NCBI GenBank assembly: GCA_002069785.1 | Contig: MWCA01000022.1 | Span: 1 to 64,000, forward strand | From: Lentisphaerae bacterium ADurb.Bin242 | Lineage (GTDB): Bacteria; Verrucomicrobiota; Lentisphaeria; Victivallales; UBA1829 | DNA length: 64,000 nt | Reading direction: 5' to 3' | In this document: positions 15,924 to 25,495 of the stretch, one piece after another | Layout of the letters: each line of letters opens with the position of its first letter | Numbering within the stretch: position 1 is the first letter of the stretch | The notes under the pieces: generated by a model | The model's database searches: none | Told to the model about the DNA's origin: nothing | Seen by the model: only the letters and a program-made list of their open reading frames with translations | Position numbers and translations under genes: made by a program

Positions 15924-16901
15924 TCAATTTTTCCTGTTGTCCATTCCGATGTGCTCGCAATATCGTTTGTACAGATATTGAGCGGAAGGATAACAGCCGT
16001 TCGGGCTCAAAAACGGGGTAAATTCATACGTAATGAATTTGTCGTGTCCGGCTCTTTCGGCGGATAAAAGCTTGAACCGCAGTTTTTCCCATCCGATGGG
16101 GGGAAATTTGGGGTTCTGAATATCGCGGTCAAAACTTTCGATGTTGCTCCAGCATTCCATCCCGTGTTTACGGCAAAGTTCAACGTTGATTTTCTGGAAG
16201 GTTTCCAGATCGTCGAATTCAACGTGACCGTCTTGAAAAGCGATGATGTCCACGCATCCTTTCAGTTCTCCCAGCATCCAGTCCCATTCTTCCCGGTGTT
16301 CATCGAAAGTAACCGCCATTTTTTTGCGGCAGGCAGGAGGATATAAAGTTGAGATCAGACCTTTCGGCCCTTGCATTCCCGGTGACATCAATACGGGAAG
16401 TCCTCCGGAAATCTGTTTGCAGTAAGGACCGATTCTTTGCAAAAGCTCAATGACACGGAAAGCTTCCTTTCGTGAGATTTCCTGTGCCATATACCATCCC
16501 CCGAAAGCCTTGTGCCCTCCATAGCGTTCCCATATCTCATCGACCAGCGGTTTCAGAAATTCAAATTCTTTTTCGGGGACATAGGATGCGGAAAGCCAGT
16601 CGTGGACGGGCGTATAAGTGGGAACAAAAAACGTCATTTCGTGCTTCCGGCACAGATTCAAAAACATTTCCATATAGTCATAGGAAGGTTCATAGGCTTT
16701 CTCAACCCGGATCAGAGTATCGGACTTGTATGCAAGCCACTTTCCGAGAGCCTGGCGCAGAAGGATTACGGTATCGATCCCGATGGTTTTCATAAGGAAA
16801 AATTCCTTGTCCCATTCCTCTTCGCGCCAATTCATAACAGGGATATCCCCGCCGCAGAGCGGCTGCACAAAGGTGCCTGTAATTTTCATGGGAGTATCCA
16901 T
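15924..16901 (-). CDS. DUF4434-like TIM-barrel protein, 325 aa
   Basis: No signal peptide is seen, so the protein is probably cytoplasmic. It opens ITGTFVQPLCGGDIPVMNW and contains WDKEFFLMKTIGIDTVIL, FGGWYMAQEIS and CWSNIESFD, which agree with the DUF4434 glycosidase-like barrel; the E of AQEIS lies near strand 4 and is a candidate acid. Substrate is unknown. It is the last gene of the seven-gene minus-strand operon, starting 17 bases after the stop of the secreted 625-aa protein. An alternative start is the second methionine (16889). Confidence 0.65.
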   Translation of the reverse strand: MDTPMKITGTFVQPLCGGDIPVMNWREEEWDKEFFLMKTIGIDTVILLRQALGKWLAYKSDTLIRVEKAYEPSYDYMEMFLNLCRKHEMTFFVPTYTPVHDWLSASYVPEKEFEFLKPLVDEIWERYGGHKAFGGWYMAQEISRKEAFRVIELLQRIGPYCKQISGGLPVLMSPGMQGPKGLISTLYPPACRKKMAVTFDEHREEWDWMLGELKGCVDIIAFQDGHVEFDDLETFQKINVELCRKHGMECWSNIESFDRDIQNPKFPPIGWEKLRFKLLSAERAGHDKFITYEFTPFLSPNGCYPSAQYLYKRYCEHIGMDNRKN

Positions 16902-16918
16902 GGTGCTTCAGCTGTATT

Positions 16919-18796
16919 TTACTTCGCGATTTTCAGGAGAGTACGAATTTCCCGCAGTTCATTCTCGGTTCCCTGATACAAGACCCGGCCTTTGCCCGGA
17001 GGAAGAGTGATTGCAGCCGGGTCGATTTGTTTTCCCGTCAGGACATCCCACACAGGCATTTTTTCTTTCAGGGAAAGACGGAAAGTCTGCGGTCCGGCCC
17101 ATGCAAAGCCCTGGAGGTTTTCCTCATCCGAATAAAGCTGCGTTTGTGCATTTGTCAGGCGCGGATTGTTCTTGTCCCAGGAAGCGATCTGCGTGTTGAC
17201 CGGAAGAAGGAAAAGTCCCCGGAAACCGGGATGGCGGAAGGTTCTCACAAAAACGGTGCTCACGTCGGCGGAGACTTCCCCGATGTTCTGCTTATACCAT
17301 GAGGCAAACAACGGAAACAATGCTTTCGCCTCATTCAGGCACTCGGAGAACTCCTCCCAGTACCAGGTCGGCTTCAAATCTTTGTCCACAAGGGCTTTTT
17401 CAGTGCCGCCGTCCATATAGTGGTAAATCAGGATGCCCCGGCAGCCGGACATGACCCCGAGCCAGAATTGGAGGTTCATTCCGTTTTTCGGCATATAGCG
17501 GACATATCCGCGCCAGACGCCGGGTTCGATCTGCTTCATTCCGCTTGACTTGGTGAGTTTGTCCGATTTGATTGTCGAGATCGAACGAACCCCCTGCGCG
17601 ACGAAAATCAGCGGACGCCCGAACCGCATTGCATGAATATACGCAAGCTCCAGATTCGTGCTGATCCGGTAGGCCGCTTTGGAAGGAGTCATGATGACCT
17701 TCCGGTCAGGGTGCAGTTTGAAGCGGTACATGTCGAACGCATACCAGTCCGGCTGGCTCTCCGGATCGTCGTCCATGGCGACCGAGGCCAGACGGTTGTG
17801 GAGCGTGAACACCGGGATGTGCGGCATAAGCTCCTTCTGGGTTTTCCGTGCGCGGCGCAGCAGTGCCATCGCATGCGGTTCGGGATCGACTTCCTCCTTG
17901 ACGGTGAACCCGATGAGGTTTTCCGGTCCGTCCAGTTCCGGGAGAATCTTTTTATGGGCCGGAAGCGTGGTCGATTCGTAGTATGCGTTTCCCCGTTCCG
18001 GCCGCACATACAGAACCCCGTTTCCCTGTGCAATGACCTTCAAACCGTGTTGATCCGCGATCCGGCAGCAGGTTTTGAAAAGTCCGGGATCGCCGGATAC
18101 GCCCGAAAGATAGATCGTGTTGCAGTTGTGCTTCGCAATGTCGGCGGCGATGATTCCGAACATTTCTTCCGGAGAAATCTTCCGCTTTTCCGCCAGCTTG
18201 AGCAGCGCCTCTTTCGAGGTGTAAAAATAGACGCCCGCCGGGAAGAAGTCGCGCTTGACGCTCAACTCGCGATCCGGCACTTTTCCGTCGTTGACGATCG
18301 TCTTTTTCGGCGCCTGGGATTCGTCCGGCTGTTTCTCCTCGATTCCTGTCGCCGTGAGCTTGAAAGAGCGGACTGTGATTGTGCCCTTCTGCGTACAGTT
18401 GTACAACAGGAGCGTTCCGTCGGAAAGAAGATTCCTTTCAAAGCCGGGTTCGAAGGAATTTTCGGCGGTGATTTTCGTGAATCCGTCCGCGATTTTCTGT
18501 TTCCAGCAGAAATTGTGCAAAGGCGGATTTTCTCCTTCGCGCAGAAACGGCCTGAACTTTGCCCCGAACGACGCTTCCGGCGAAGAGGCGGAGACATCGG
18601 CCTCGAATCTCATTTTCACCGACTTGAGTGTGCTCAATGTCCGGATGAAGTTCCGCTCGATCGGAACGGAGCGGACATACCCGGGAAAAACCAGTTCCTG
18701 ACCTTTTGGATATTGCTTCTCGAAAACGACCGTTTTCTCCTGTGCCAAAACGGCGGAAAGGAGCCCGGCAAAAAGAAGAGTGATAAATGTTTTCAT
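16919..18796 (-). CDS. Secreted TIM-barrel-like protein, 625 aa
   Basis: The signal peptide is MKTFITLLFAGLLSAVLAQ, with likely cleavage after VLA. Residues about 30-190 look like a beta-rich carbohydrate-binding region; from about 195 a barrel-like segment begins (YFYTSKEALLKLAEKR, NTIYLSGVSGDPGLF, LIGFTVKEEVDPEPH, FDMYRFKLHP, RGILIYHYMDGG). The C-terminal 100 residues resemble the beta-sandwich that closes many glycosidases. The EE of TVKEEVD near strand 4 is a candidate catalytic acid. I cannot name a CAZy family. It follows the pseudopilin gene by 22 bases and is in the same operon. Confidence 0.6.
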   Translation of the reverse strand: MKTFITLLFAGLLSAVLAQEKTVVFEKQYPKGQELVFPGYVRSVPIERNFIRTLSTLKSVKMRFEADVSASSPEASFGAKFRPFLREGENPPLHNFCWKQKIADGFTKITAENSFEPGFERNLLSDGTLLLYNCTQKGTITVRSFKLTATGIEEKQPDESQAPKKTIVNDGKVPDRELSVKRDFFPAGVYFYTSKEALLKLAEKRKISPEEMFGIIAADIAKHNCNTIYLSGVSGDPGLFKTCCRIADQHGLKVIAQGNGVLYVRPERGNAYYESTTLPAHKKILPELDGPENLIGFTVKEEVDPEPHAMALLRRARKTQKELMPHIPVFTLHNRLASVAMDDDPESQPDWYAFDMYRFKLHPDRKVIMTPSKAAYRISTNLELAYIHAMRFGRPLIFVAQGVRSISTIKSDKLTKSSGMKQIEPGVWRGYVRYMPKNGMNLQFWLGVMSGCRGILIYHYMDGGTEKALVDKDLKPTWYWEEFSECLNEAKALFPLFASWYKQNIGEVSADVSTVFVRTFRHPGFRGLFLLPVNTQIASWDKNNPRLTNAQTQLYSDEENLQGFAWAGPQTFRLSLKEKMPVWDVLTGKQIDPAAITLPPGKGRVLYQGTENELREIRTLLKIAK

Positions 18797-18818
18797 TCCT
18801 TATGATCTCCTTCCATCA

Positions 18819-19532
18819 TCAATAAGAACCGGAGAGGTTTAAGCGCCATTCCTTGACATTTTGATAGCTGCCGTTTTCGGCATGACCGTCGATGAAGACC
18901 GCATTGACGCTCAAGTTATGGAGCGCATAATCCATCAGGCCTTTGTCTTTGACATACGCACGCACATCGTATTCGGAGAAAAGAACGGTTCTGGAACCGT
19001 TCTTGAATACAGTCGGCCCAAGTTTATTCCAGACGAGATTCTGCCATGCGGCGGAGGTATAATTCACATAAGCGGAAAAGAAATTAATCGCATAGGTGGT
19101 TTGCGAATTCGGCAGATTGGCCGGCAGGCTCATGGCGTCGTCGGGGGTTGTCGCGAGCGCCGGACAATAGAGCATTTTCCCCCTCTCTTTCGGAAGGAGG
19201 ATGTAGCGCGAGGTCTGGCCTGCCGGAATGTGGTTGTAATCCTTGGTTGTCGTATAGGCGAAATTTCCCTTGAATCCGAGATAAGGGACGACATGTATCG
19301 TCCAGAGGGAATACCATGCCGTGCCGTAGGAAGGCGGCAGATAATCGCCCCAATCCTGTGCATAGAACAGGGCCGCGCTGCCAAGCATTTTCAGCTGGTT
19401 GATGCATGAAACGCGCATGGCAAGCCTCCGGGCCTTGTTCAGTGCGGGCAGAAGCATTGCGGCCAGAATCGCGATGATCGAAATCACGATCAGGAGTTCT
19501 ATGAGTGTGAAATGCTTTCTTCGAACCGTCAT
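18819..19532 (-). CDS. Pseudopilin-like protein with type IV prepilin leader
   Basis: The leader [27 protein letters not shown] carries the class III cleavage site before F with E at +5, processed by a prepilin peptidase such as that at 39933-40778. The rest ([21 protein letters not shown], then the C-terminal [11 protein letters not shown]) matches the DUF1559/H-x9-DG pseudopilins that are very numerous in Lentisphaerota and Planctomycetota. RBS AAAGGA. It stands between two secreted enzyme-like genes (gaps of 3 and 22 bases), so it is probably co-expressed with them and may display or export them. Confidence 0.85.
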   Translation of the reverse strand: MTVRRKHFTLIELLIVISIIAILAAMLLPALNKARRLAMRVSCINQLKMLGSAALFYAQDWGDYLPPSYGTAWYSLWTIHVVPYLGFKGNFAYTTTKDYNHIPAGQTSRYILLPKERGKMLYCPALATTPDDAMSLPANLPNSQTTYAINFFSAYVNYTSAAWQNLVWNKLGPTVFKNGSRTVLFSEYDVRAYVKDKGLMDYALHNLSVNAVFIDGHAENGSYQNVKEWRLNLSGSY

Positions 19533-19535
19533 GTT

Positions 19536-21881
19536 TCACCGTCCTTTCTTGAGGGGTATGAGTCTTGCGGTATGTTCAGCGGCCTGACGCCGGATCATGT
19601 CGAGGAACGCATGGTCCATTCCGTCGGCATCGCCGACATAGTCGATTCCGAACCGGCTGCGGATCCATTCAAGGAACCGGGTGGCTTCCTTTGCCTCGGG
19701 AGCGGAGGCGGGAACCTGTTTCAGTGTCTGTTCGAGCGTATTCAGATAGAGCAGATCAGTCAGCGCCGAGGTCATGTTTTCCAGCCGCTGGGAAGGACGG
19801 AGTTCGCCGTCGGCAAAGAACGCATGGAAAGCATTTCCGACCGACTTCGCCCCGGCCATCTCTCCCCAGTCCATCATGCCGCCGGTGGGCTCCTTCCAGA
19901 CGTAGATGCCGCGAACGAGCCGCGCCTTGGGATCGCGTCCGGGCGTCCCGGCATACCAGAAAACCTGCCGTCCCTGTTTGGCCAGGTCGCGCGTTTTCTC
20001 CACGAAATACATCACGTTCCCGGTGATGGCGATCGTCGGGTGTGTTTTCGGGAGGGAGTCGATGATGGCGAGCGAGAGCGGCGTATTGGCTGAAAAATTC
20101 ATGTTCGGATAGTCGTATTTTTTCTCGAACAGACGGTATTTCGCCTCGCATTGTTTTACGGAATGGTAATCGACGGGTTCATCCACACCCCACGGAAGGA
20201 ACGTGAAGTTGTATTTCCCGTACCGTTTCACGAGTTCGGCATACGGCACGTGCGGCCGGATCACCACGAACCGCGCGTCGCGCCAGCCTAATTCGGCGAA
20301 GGTGTCAAGCGCCCAGAGGATATTTTCGGGATTGGAAAGATACAGAACCAGGTTGCGCCAGTTGCGGTCGGTAAGCTCCTTCATGGCTTTCCGGAAATTC
20401 TCCCGCGAATATCCGAATTCCGCCGCGCCGTGCTTGTCCCCGGTCAGGCTGAACGTGGAGAATGCGCCGTATCCTTTGTCCTTCGGCAATTCGAGGGTGA
20501 ACGGATAGACTTTCAAGCCGATGGTAAAAGCGTATTTGCCTCCGGCCTCGGTTGTGAGGAAACATTGTCCGGAATATTCGCCCGGAGCCGCATTCTTCGG
20601 GAGCCTGAAGTATGTGCGGAAATGGACCGACTCCTGCTTTTTCAACCGAAACGGGGTAAGGGTTTTTTCGCCTTTGACCGTGCTTTTCGCATTGGCGGCT
20701 TCCGGAGGCAGGCCGTCCGCAAATTTCCAGTTCCGGGTCATATAGTCGAGCCCGTCGCGCGTAATGAAATAGGGATCCGCCTCCAGCTTCAATACTTTTC
20801 CGTCGGATGTCTTGAAAGGCCCGAAGGAAAGAGTCCCTTTCCCCAAATCCTCGAGCGCGGTCAATGAGAATGCGCCGGGCACCGTTTCCCCGGGTGTTCC
20901 GAAGAGTTCCATTTTTTCAAGCGTGCGGAAACGTTCGCGAATGAGTCCGACGGGCGTTTCCCCGCAGGATTCGATCGGCGTGACGACCGCTTTTCCATAC
21001 GCGGGAACAAATGAACAGGCGGAGCCGGCCCGGACAATGTTCCCGGACTGTTTTTTGGCAAGCGCGGCACGGATGGCGGTTTCTCCGAAGGAACCGGTCT
21101 CCTTCGAGGGAGTGAAGAGGGCATATTCGATTCCGGCCTCCCAGACTTCGCCCGGTTGGAGCGTCTTCGGGACCCAGAAAAGTTCTCCGGTCCGGGAAGC
21201 GTCGGAACCGACCCAGAACAGGATGTTGCGGAGCGGCGCGCCCGTTGCCGTGACCTTGAACCCGTAATCCTTCACGAAATTTGTTTGCGCATACCACGGC
21301 TCCGGAAGCTCCATCAGCACCGCCGTTTCCCCCGGGGAAAAAACGGCGGCTTCCACGCCGTCACGCCCGGGATACAGCCATACGGTCTGTTCGCCGAGCC
21401 GGGAGCCGGTTCCCATGAAATCCTGTAGGCGGTAATAGATGACGCGGGTTTCCTTCGCCTTGTTTTCAATGCGGATTCCGACCCGGACCGCTTTGCCGTC
21501 GAGCGTGATCGTGCGGGTCTCTTCGAGGCCGTTGAAGAGAACGAACGGGTTCTCCCAGCGCATCACGACTTGATCCGGGGTCTGTTTCAGGACGGCATAG
21601 ACGGCTTCCAGCTGTTCATCCTGATAAGCGCCGCACATGTGTCCGCCGAGAATTCCGCCGGAATACTGCTGCTTGACCGTCTTGCGTTTGCCCTGCCTTT
21701 TGACACCGTCCCACGTTTTGACGAGATTCTCATCCGGACCTTTGACGATCCAGCCGGAAATCCGGCCGCCGTTGCCGGGCTCGATGCGGAGGCTGTGAAA
21801 GTCGTTTTGAAGTTCGATCACCTTGCCCTGAAGCGAGAGCGCCAGGGTGCATACGGAGAAAATTACAGGAGCCGTTTTCAT
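19536..21881 (-). CDS. Large secreted glycosidase-like protein, 781 aa
   Basis: Signal peptide MKTAPVIFSVCTLALSLQGK. The N-terminal 330 residues are beta rich (VIELQNDFHSLRIEPGNGGRI) like galactose-mutarotase or beta-sandwich domains that precede catalytic barrels. The C-terminal half has a barrel-like pattern with YAELVKRYGKYNFTFLPWGVD, QVFWYAGTPGRDPKARLVRG and VWKEPTGGMMDWGEM, which resembles DUF4091-type glycoside hydrolases. The exact family is not certain. Its start overlaps the stop of the upstream gene (ATGA at 21878-21881), so translation is coupled. Confidence 0.6.
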   Translation of the reverse strand: MKTAPVIFSVCTLALSLQGKVIELQNDFHSLRIEPGNGGRISGWIVKGPDENLVKTWDGVKRQGKRKTVKQQYSGGILGGHMCGAYQDEQLEAVYAVLKQTPDQVVMRWENPFVLFNGLEETRTITLDGKAVRVGIRIENKAKETRVIYYRLQDFMGTGSRLGEQTVWLYPGRDGVEAAVFSPGETAVLMELPEPWYAQTNFVKDYGFKVTATGAPLRNILFWVGSDASRTGELFWVPKTLQPGEVWEAGIEYALFTPSKETGSFGETAIRAALAKKQSGNIVRAGSACSFVPAYGKAVVTPIESCGETPVGLIRERFRTLEKMELFGTPGETVPGAFSLTALEDLGKGTLSFGPFKTSDGKVLKLEADPYFITRDGLDYMTRNWKFADGLPPEAANAKSTVKGEKTLTPFRLKKQESVHFRTYFRLPKNAAPGEYSGQCFLTTEAGGKYAFTIGLKVYPFTLELPKDKGYGAFSTFSLTGDKHGAAEFGYSRENFRKAMKELTDRNWRNLVLYLSNPENILWALDTFAELGWRDARFVVIRPHVPYAELVKRYGKYNFTFLPWGVDEPVDYHSVKQCEAKYRLFEKKYDYPNMNFSANTPLSLAIIDSLPKTHPTIAITGNVMYFVEKTRDLAKQGRQVFWYAGTPGRDPKARLVRGIYVWKEPTGGMMDWGEMAGAKSVGNAFHAFFADGELRPSQRLENMTSALTDLLYLNTLEQTLKQVPASAPEAKEATRFLEWIRSRFGIDYVGDADGMDHAFLDMIRRQAAEHTARLIPLKKGR

Positions 21882-22645
21882 GATGCCGTGTGTCCTTTCA
21901 ATATGTTTCGGGTCAGATGTTCACGCATGGATGCAAAGGAACAATGCGATTTCCGGGGCTTGAACGGAAGCTCGCCGGTTGCAAGATACAAATCCGCCGT
22001 TTTCCGGTTCAAACCGCCTTCCGCATTCAGGAATTGTCCGAGGAATCCCAGATTCGCAAAAACGCCCGGATGCGGCTCTCCCAGGTTTCTCCGCCATTCT
22101 TCCGGGAAAAAATACAGAAAACGCGGATTGGAATTCAGCCAGGTGAATGTGTAAAGCGTGTCATAATGGTAATCCGCTTCGGCCTCGTCCAGAAGGCGCC
22201 GGAAACCTTCCGCAAGATAAAGCTCTTCCTTCAGAAACGATTTCGGCCGGATTCCGTTGGTGATATGGAAAACGCACCAGTTCCGCGGCAGGTCCGGGTG
22301 AGGCTCCTGAAACCGCAGCGACCGCCCTTCCCCGAAAAGCGGATTCGGAGCGAGCGATTCCGGATAGTTGCGCGCTGCGACGGATAAAATCTTTTCCCTG
22401 AATTCCAGGACCGCACGATCGAGGTCCTCATCAGCGCTTTTCAGGAATTCTTCCGCCTCCGCCGGGAACTGCCGGCACTCCTGCGCGTTTTCCCGGAGGA
22501 GATACGGAAACAGGGTATGTTTCCGAAGAATTTCCGAACAGGAAATTTCCGGATACTTCTTCCGGCAGCACGGAACGCACCGCACAATGAAGTCGAACAT
22601 TTCCGCGCAGTTCCGGCGGTATTCTTCCGGGGGAATCAGGAACAT
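21878..22645 (-). CDS. Hypothetical protein, 255 aa
   Basis: There is no signal peptide or membrane segment. Visible motifs are CVPCCRKKYPEISC near the N-terminus, NWCVFHITNGIRPKSFL in the middle and YTFTWLNSNPRFLYFFPEEWRRN toward the end. The protein is rich in aromatic and acidic residues and appears cytoplasmic. I do not recognise the family. Similar length and position between a deacetylase-like gene and a secreted enzyme suggest a role in the same carbohydrate pathway, but that is inference. It overlaps the upstream gene by 10 bases and the downstream gene by 4. Confidence 0.55.
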   Translation of the reverse strand: MFLIPPEEYRRNCAEMFDFIVRCVPCCRKKYPEISCSEILRKHTLFPYLLRENAQECRQFPAEAEEFLKSADEDLDRAVLEFREKILSVAARNYPESLAPNPLFGEGRSLRFQEPHPDLPRNWCVFHITNGIRPKSFLKEELYLAEGFRRLLDEAEADYHYDTLYTFTWLNSNPRFLYFFPEEWRRNLGEPHPGVFANLGFLGQFLNAEGGLNRKTADLYLATGELPFKPRKSHCSFASMREHLTRNILKGHTAS

Positions 22646-23910
22646 TCGGCACCTCCCGCGACCAGGTAATTCCCTACACTTTTTTCACGAATGGAAACCT
22701 CTTTCAACGAGGGCAGTTCCAGCCCTTTTTCAAATCCGGGCGGAATTTCGCATTCAGCCCACTTCCGGAAGATTCTTTTCTTTCCGAAGGAACGCAAGGA
22801 CCATCCCTGCCGGTAGAGGGCGCCCAGTTCGGACGTGGTAAGGAAGAATACGCCGCGTTTTTCGAGCCGGGCCAGAAGATTTTCCAGCTCGGCGAAACGC
22901 GCTGTTTCCCGGGCAGCGTCGAACGAGACATACACCGCGCGGTGGGTGGAAATGACGCAGGGTTCTTCGTGAACTTTGAAATTCCGTTCGACCACTTTCA
23001 TCAGTTCGCCTCCGGAGACCCCGAACCGGGCCTTGTCCGAGGCGTCCGCCTCGAAAAACGCGTTCCGGGTCAGGTACACCACATCGAGCATCGGATCGTA
23101 GTCGCCGATCTTCGCGTACGTATCCTGGAAATTCCAGGGCTTCGTGTCATAGACGACCGTCTCGCCGGAGTTGATCCGGCAGTTGATGATGGAGACAATC
23201 CGGATGCCGTTGGCCGCCCAGAGAACGACCGTTTCCGGAAACGCGTCGCTGGTGACGGCGGCCGACGGAAGGACGCCGAAGGTGTCTTGGAAACGCCGGA
23301 GTCCCGTTGCAATGAAGTCGTTCTGCTCGCGGACATTGTATCCGTTGTATTCGGGAATATGCCTTCCCTGGCCGAAGGCGTGAAGCTCGAAAAGCCGGCG
23401 TGCATTTTCGGAGTCGGCGCCGCTTCCGTTCAAAAGGCGGAGCCATTCGCGCGGACTGGTATGATGAAGCATGGCGTGATATTCCGGCGACCAGACCCCC
23501 CGCTCCATCCCGTCCCGCATGGCTCCGACCGCGCCGGAACCATCCCACGGAGGCGGAAATCCCCGGTCGATGGGAATATCGCGGTATTCCGTGAACCCAC
23601 GGGCGCGGATGAACTCGAAATCCGGATTTCCCATACAGGTGAAAGCCGTAAAAACCGGGTTCAAGGAATCCAGCCCCCGGTATTTTTCGAGTACGCCGAA
23701 AAGCCTGTTCAGATCGCATGCTTTTTCGAGGCGGCTCATGGAAAAGGGAGCGGTTTTGCGGATGGTCTGCCGGGCGGCATCCAGAGCCTTCCGGTCCGGA
23801 AGCCATTCGCACGATCCCCAGTCGTCGCTTTCGAAAACGACGGCGGGGAAGCGTTCCACATCCATCTCATAACGGCGGCACGTTGAATTTTTCCGGTAAG
23901 AAGAAACCAT
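22636..23910 (-). CDS. Polysaccharide deacetylase-like protein
   Basis: The start at 23910 (MVSSYRKNSTCRRYEMDVERFP) follows AAGGAAG; the open frame reaches further but without a site. FESDDWGS near residue 33 is the aspartate motif of NodB-fold proteins related to polysaccharide deacetylases; HAFGQGRHIPEYNGYN and ISTHRAVYVSF supply histidines that may complete the metal site. NodB-fold enzymes remove N- or O-acetyl groups from glycans. Length is 424 aa. It follows the GntR-fusion gene by 25 bases and leads the structural part of the operon. Confidence 0.65.
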   Translation of the reverse strand: MVSSYRKNSTCRRYEMDVERFPAVVFESDDWGSCEWLPDRKALDAARQTIRKTAPFSMSRLEKACDLNRLFGVLEKYRGLDSLNPVFTAFTCMGNPDFEFIRARGFTEYRDIPIDRGFPPPWDGSGAVGAMRDGMERGVWSPEYHAMLHHTSPREWLRLLNGSGADSENARRLFELHAFGQGRHIPEYNGYNVREQNDFIATGLRRFQDTFGVLPSAAVTSDAFPETVVLWAANGIRIVSIINCRINSGETVVYDTKPWNFQDTYAKIGDYDPMLDVVYLTRNAFFEADASDKARFGVSGGELMKVVERNFKVHEEPCVISTHRAVYVSFDAARETARFAELENLLARLEKRGVFFLTTSELGALYRQGWSLRSFGKKRIFRKWAECEIPPGFEKGLELPSLKEVSIREKSVGNYLVAGGAECS

Positions 23911-23935
23911 GAGAAACTTCCTTTGGTTGATTGAA

Positions 23936-25309
23936 CTAAAAAAGCGAATCAAGAATTCGTTGTTCGCGGAGGAACTCCTGAATTTGATCGATCGTTTCAT
24001 CTTCCTCCGCCGGATTGGAAAAATAACGTTCCAGCAACGGGAAAATACTGCTGTAGAGATTGAACATCCCGCGGCTGGAAAACATCGGCGCGACGGCATT
24101 TTCCGCCTCGCTTTCGAGCAGCTGCTTCACAGCGGGAGACAGGGAGGAATTCCGGAAGGAGCTTTTCTTCGGGGAAAGGCAGGAGGATATTTCGAAAAGA
24201 TTCCGGATGTCGTCCCGCAGCAGGAATTTGCACCAGAGCCACGCTTCGGCGGGGGAGCGGGAATTCCGGGCAATCGCCAGCGTTTCCGTCGCCAACACAT
24301 TCTTCCCCTTCCCTTCCCTCGGAAGGGGCGCCATTTCCCAGCCCGGATGAGGCGTTCTCAAAAAGGGTTCCATCCCGGAAAAATTGACGCAGATCATGCT
24401 GTTTTTCTCGAGGTCGAAATTGTCGAGGTCTTTGGGATTGTTCCAGAGATAATGCCCCTTCGGAAGATTGACGCACAGGTGTTTGAGACAGTGCAGCAGT
24501 TCCCGGAAAGACTCCCGTTTTACCGCTTCGTTCAGCTTGTCTTCCGGGATGTCCGCAATGGTGTGCAGAAGGCTGTAGAATCCGACCCGCAGACGGCTTT
24601 CCTTTCCATTCGATTTCCGCTGGCGGAGCAACGTTTTTGAAAAATCGCGCCAGGTGGCGGGCGGAGGAGTCTCGGTCTTGTTGTAAAGAAGAACGGGAAG
24701 TGTCCAGCTGAATGGAATCGAGTAAAAGCGGTCTTTATAAAGATTCTGCTCCCATACATGCGGAATGAAATCTTCCCTGTTCCAGCCTTCCACGGAAAGA
24801 ATATCCGTGAGGTCGAACAGTTGTTCGTGGCGCGCGTAATAAAGCACGTCGCGTCCGATGAGCATAAGCGTATCGAAAGCAACGCCGTCCGCAATGGACT
24901 GATGAACCTGGACAGCCGGAACCAGTTCGATTTCCACCCATGGATACCGTTTTGTGAAGAGCGCCGAGGCCTTCTCCAAAGGCTCCCGCAGCAGAGTGCC
25001 GTCGAAAAGGAACCGCAGCCGGACGCGCTGGGTTGCGGAAAGCGCCCGATCCACGGAAAAATGATTCCCGGAAGAAGTCCCGACCAGATGCGCCCGGGTG
25101 GAGTCAATCCGCGTGCCGCCTTTTCCCGCATGACATTGGACGACCCCCTTCTGCTCCAGAACCTTCACGGCCCGGTTGGCGGTCTGGAGATTGACTTTGT
25201 ACTCTTCGGCCAGGGAAGACATGGAAGGCAGTTTACCGTCGGAAAAAGCCCCGGAAACAATTCGCGCAAGCAGCGTATCGGCCAATTCTTCATAAATTGC
25301 TTTTTTCAT
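23936..25309 (-). CDS. GntR-type HTH fused to an extracellular-solute-binding-protein domain
   Basis: Residues 1-70 form a GntR winged helix (YEELADTLLARIVSGAF, LPSMSSLAEEYKVNLQTANRAVKVLEQKGVV). From about residue 95 the protein looks like a type 1 (family 1) sugar-binding protein of ABC importers: RVRLRFLFDGTLLREPLEKASALFTKRYPWVEIELV, then WEMAPLPREGKGKNVLATETLAIARNSRSPAEAWLW. There is no signal peptide, so the binding domain acts as a cytoplasmic ligand sensor. GntR proteins usually carry FCD, UTRA or LacI-type PBP domains; this pairing is unusual. The start at 25309 is preferred over 25336. It is the first gene of the operon it presumably controls, with a consensus promoter at 25346-25373. 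Confidence 0.78.
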   Translation of the reverse strand: MKKAIYEELADTLLARIVSGAFSDGKLPSMSSLAEEYKVNLQTANRAVKVLEQKGVVQCHAGKGGTRIDSTRAHLVGTSSGNHFSVDRALSATQRVRLRFLFDGTLLREPLEKASALFTKRYPWVEIELVPAVQVHQSIADGVAFDTLMLIGRDVLYYARHEQLFDLTDILSVEGWNREDFIPHVWEQNLYKDRFYSIPFSWTLPVLLYNKTETPPPATWRDFSKTLLRQRKSNGKESRLRVGFYSLLHTIADIPEDKLNEAVKRESFRELLHCLKHLCVNLPKGHYLWNNPKDLDNFDLEKNSMICVNFSGMEPFLRTPHPGWEMAPLPREGKGKNVLATETLAIARNSRSPAEAWLWCKFLLRDDIRNLFEISSCLSPKKSSFRNSSLSPAVKQLLESEAENAVAPMFSSRGMFNLYSSIFPLLERYFSNPAEEDETIDQIQEFLREQRILDSLF

Positions 25310-25345
25310 CCGAAATCCCCATTTATTATCCGTCATTACTTAAAT

Positions 25346-25373
25346 ATTATATAATAAATAAAAAAATTGTCAA
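25346..25373 (-). promoter_or_regulatory. Sigma-70-type promoter of the GntR-led operon
   Basis: On the minus strand TTGACA (25368-25373), 16 bases, TATAAT (25346-25351). Both boxes are perfect. It reads into the GntR-fusion gene starting at 25309. Confidence 0.8.
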
Positions 25374-25424
25374 GAGGAATTTCCCGGAAATTTCAATATT
25401 TTTCTGTTTTTTATTCCCGAGGGG

Positions 25425-25452
25425 TTGACAAAGCGCAAATATCTGTTATAAT
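25425..25452 (+). promoter_or_regulatory. Sigma-70-type promoter of the LacI-led operon
   Basis: TTGACA (25425-25430), 16 bases, TATAAT (25447-25452), with perfect boxes. It reads into the LacI gene at 25496. The flanking AT-rich sequence between the two divergent promoters probably holds the operators. Confidence 0.8.
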
Positions 25453-25495
25453 TATCAATAAAAATAACAACGCAACTATAAAAGGGACTCCGGAA

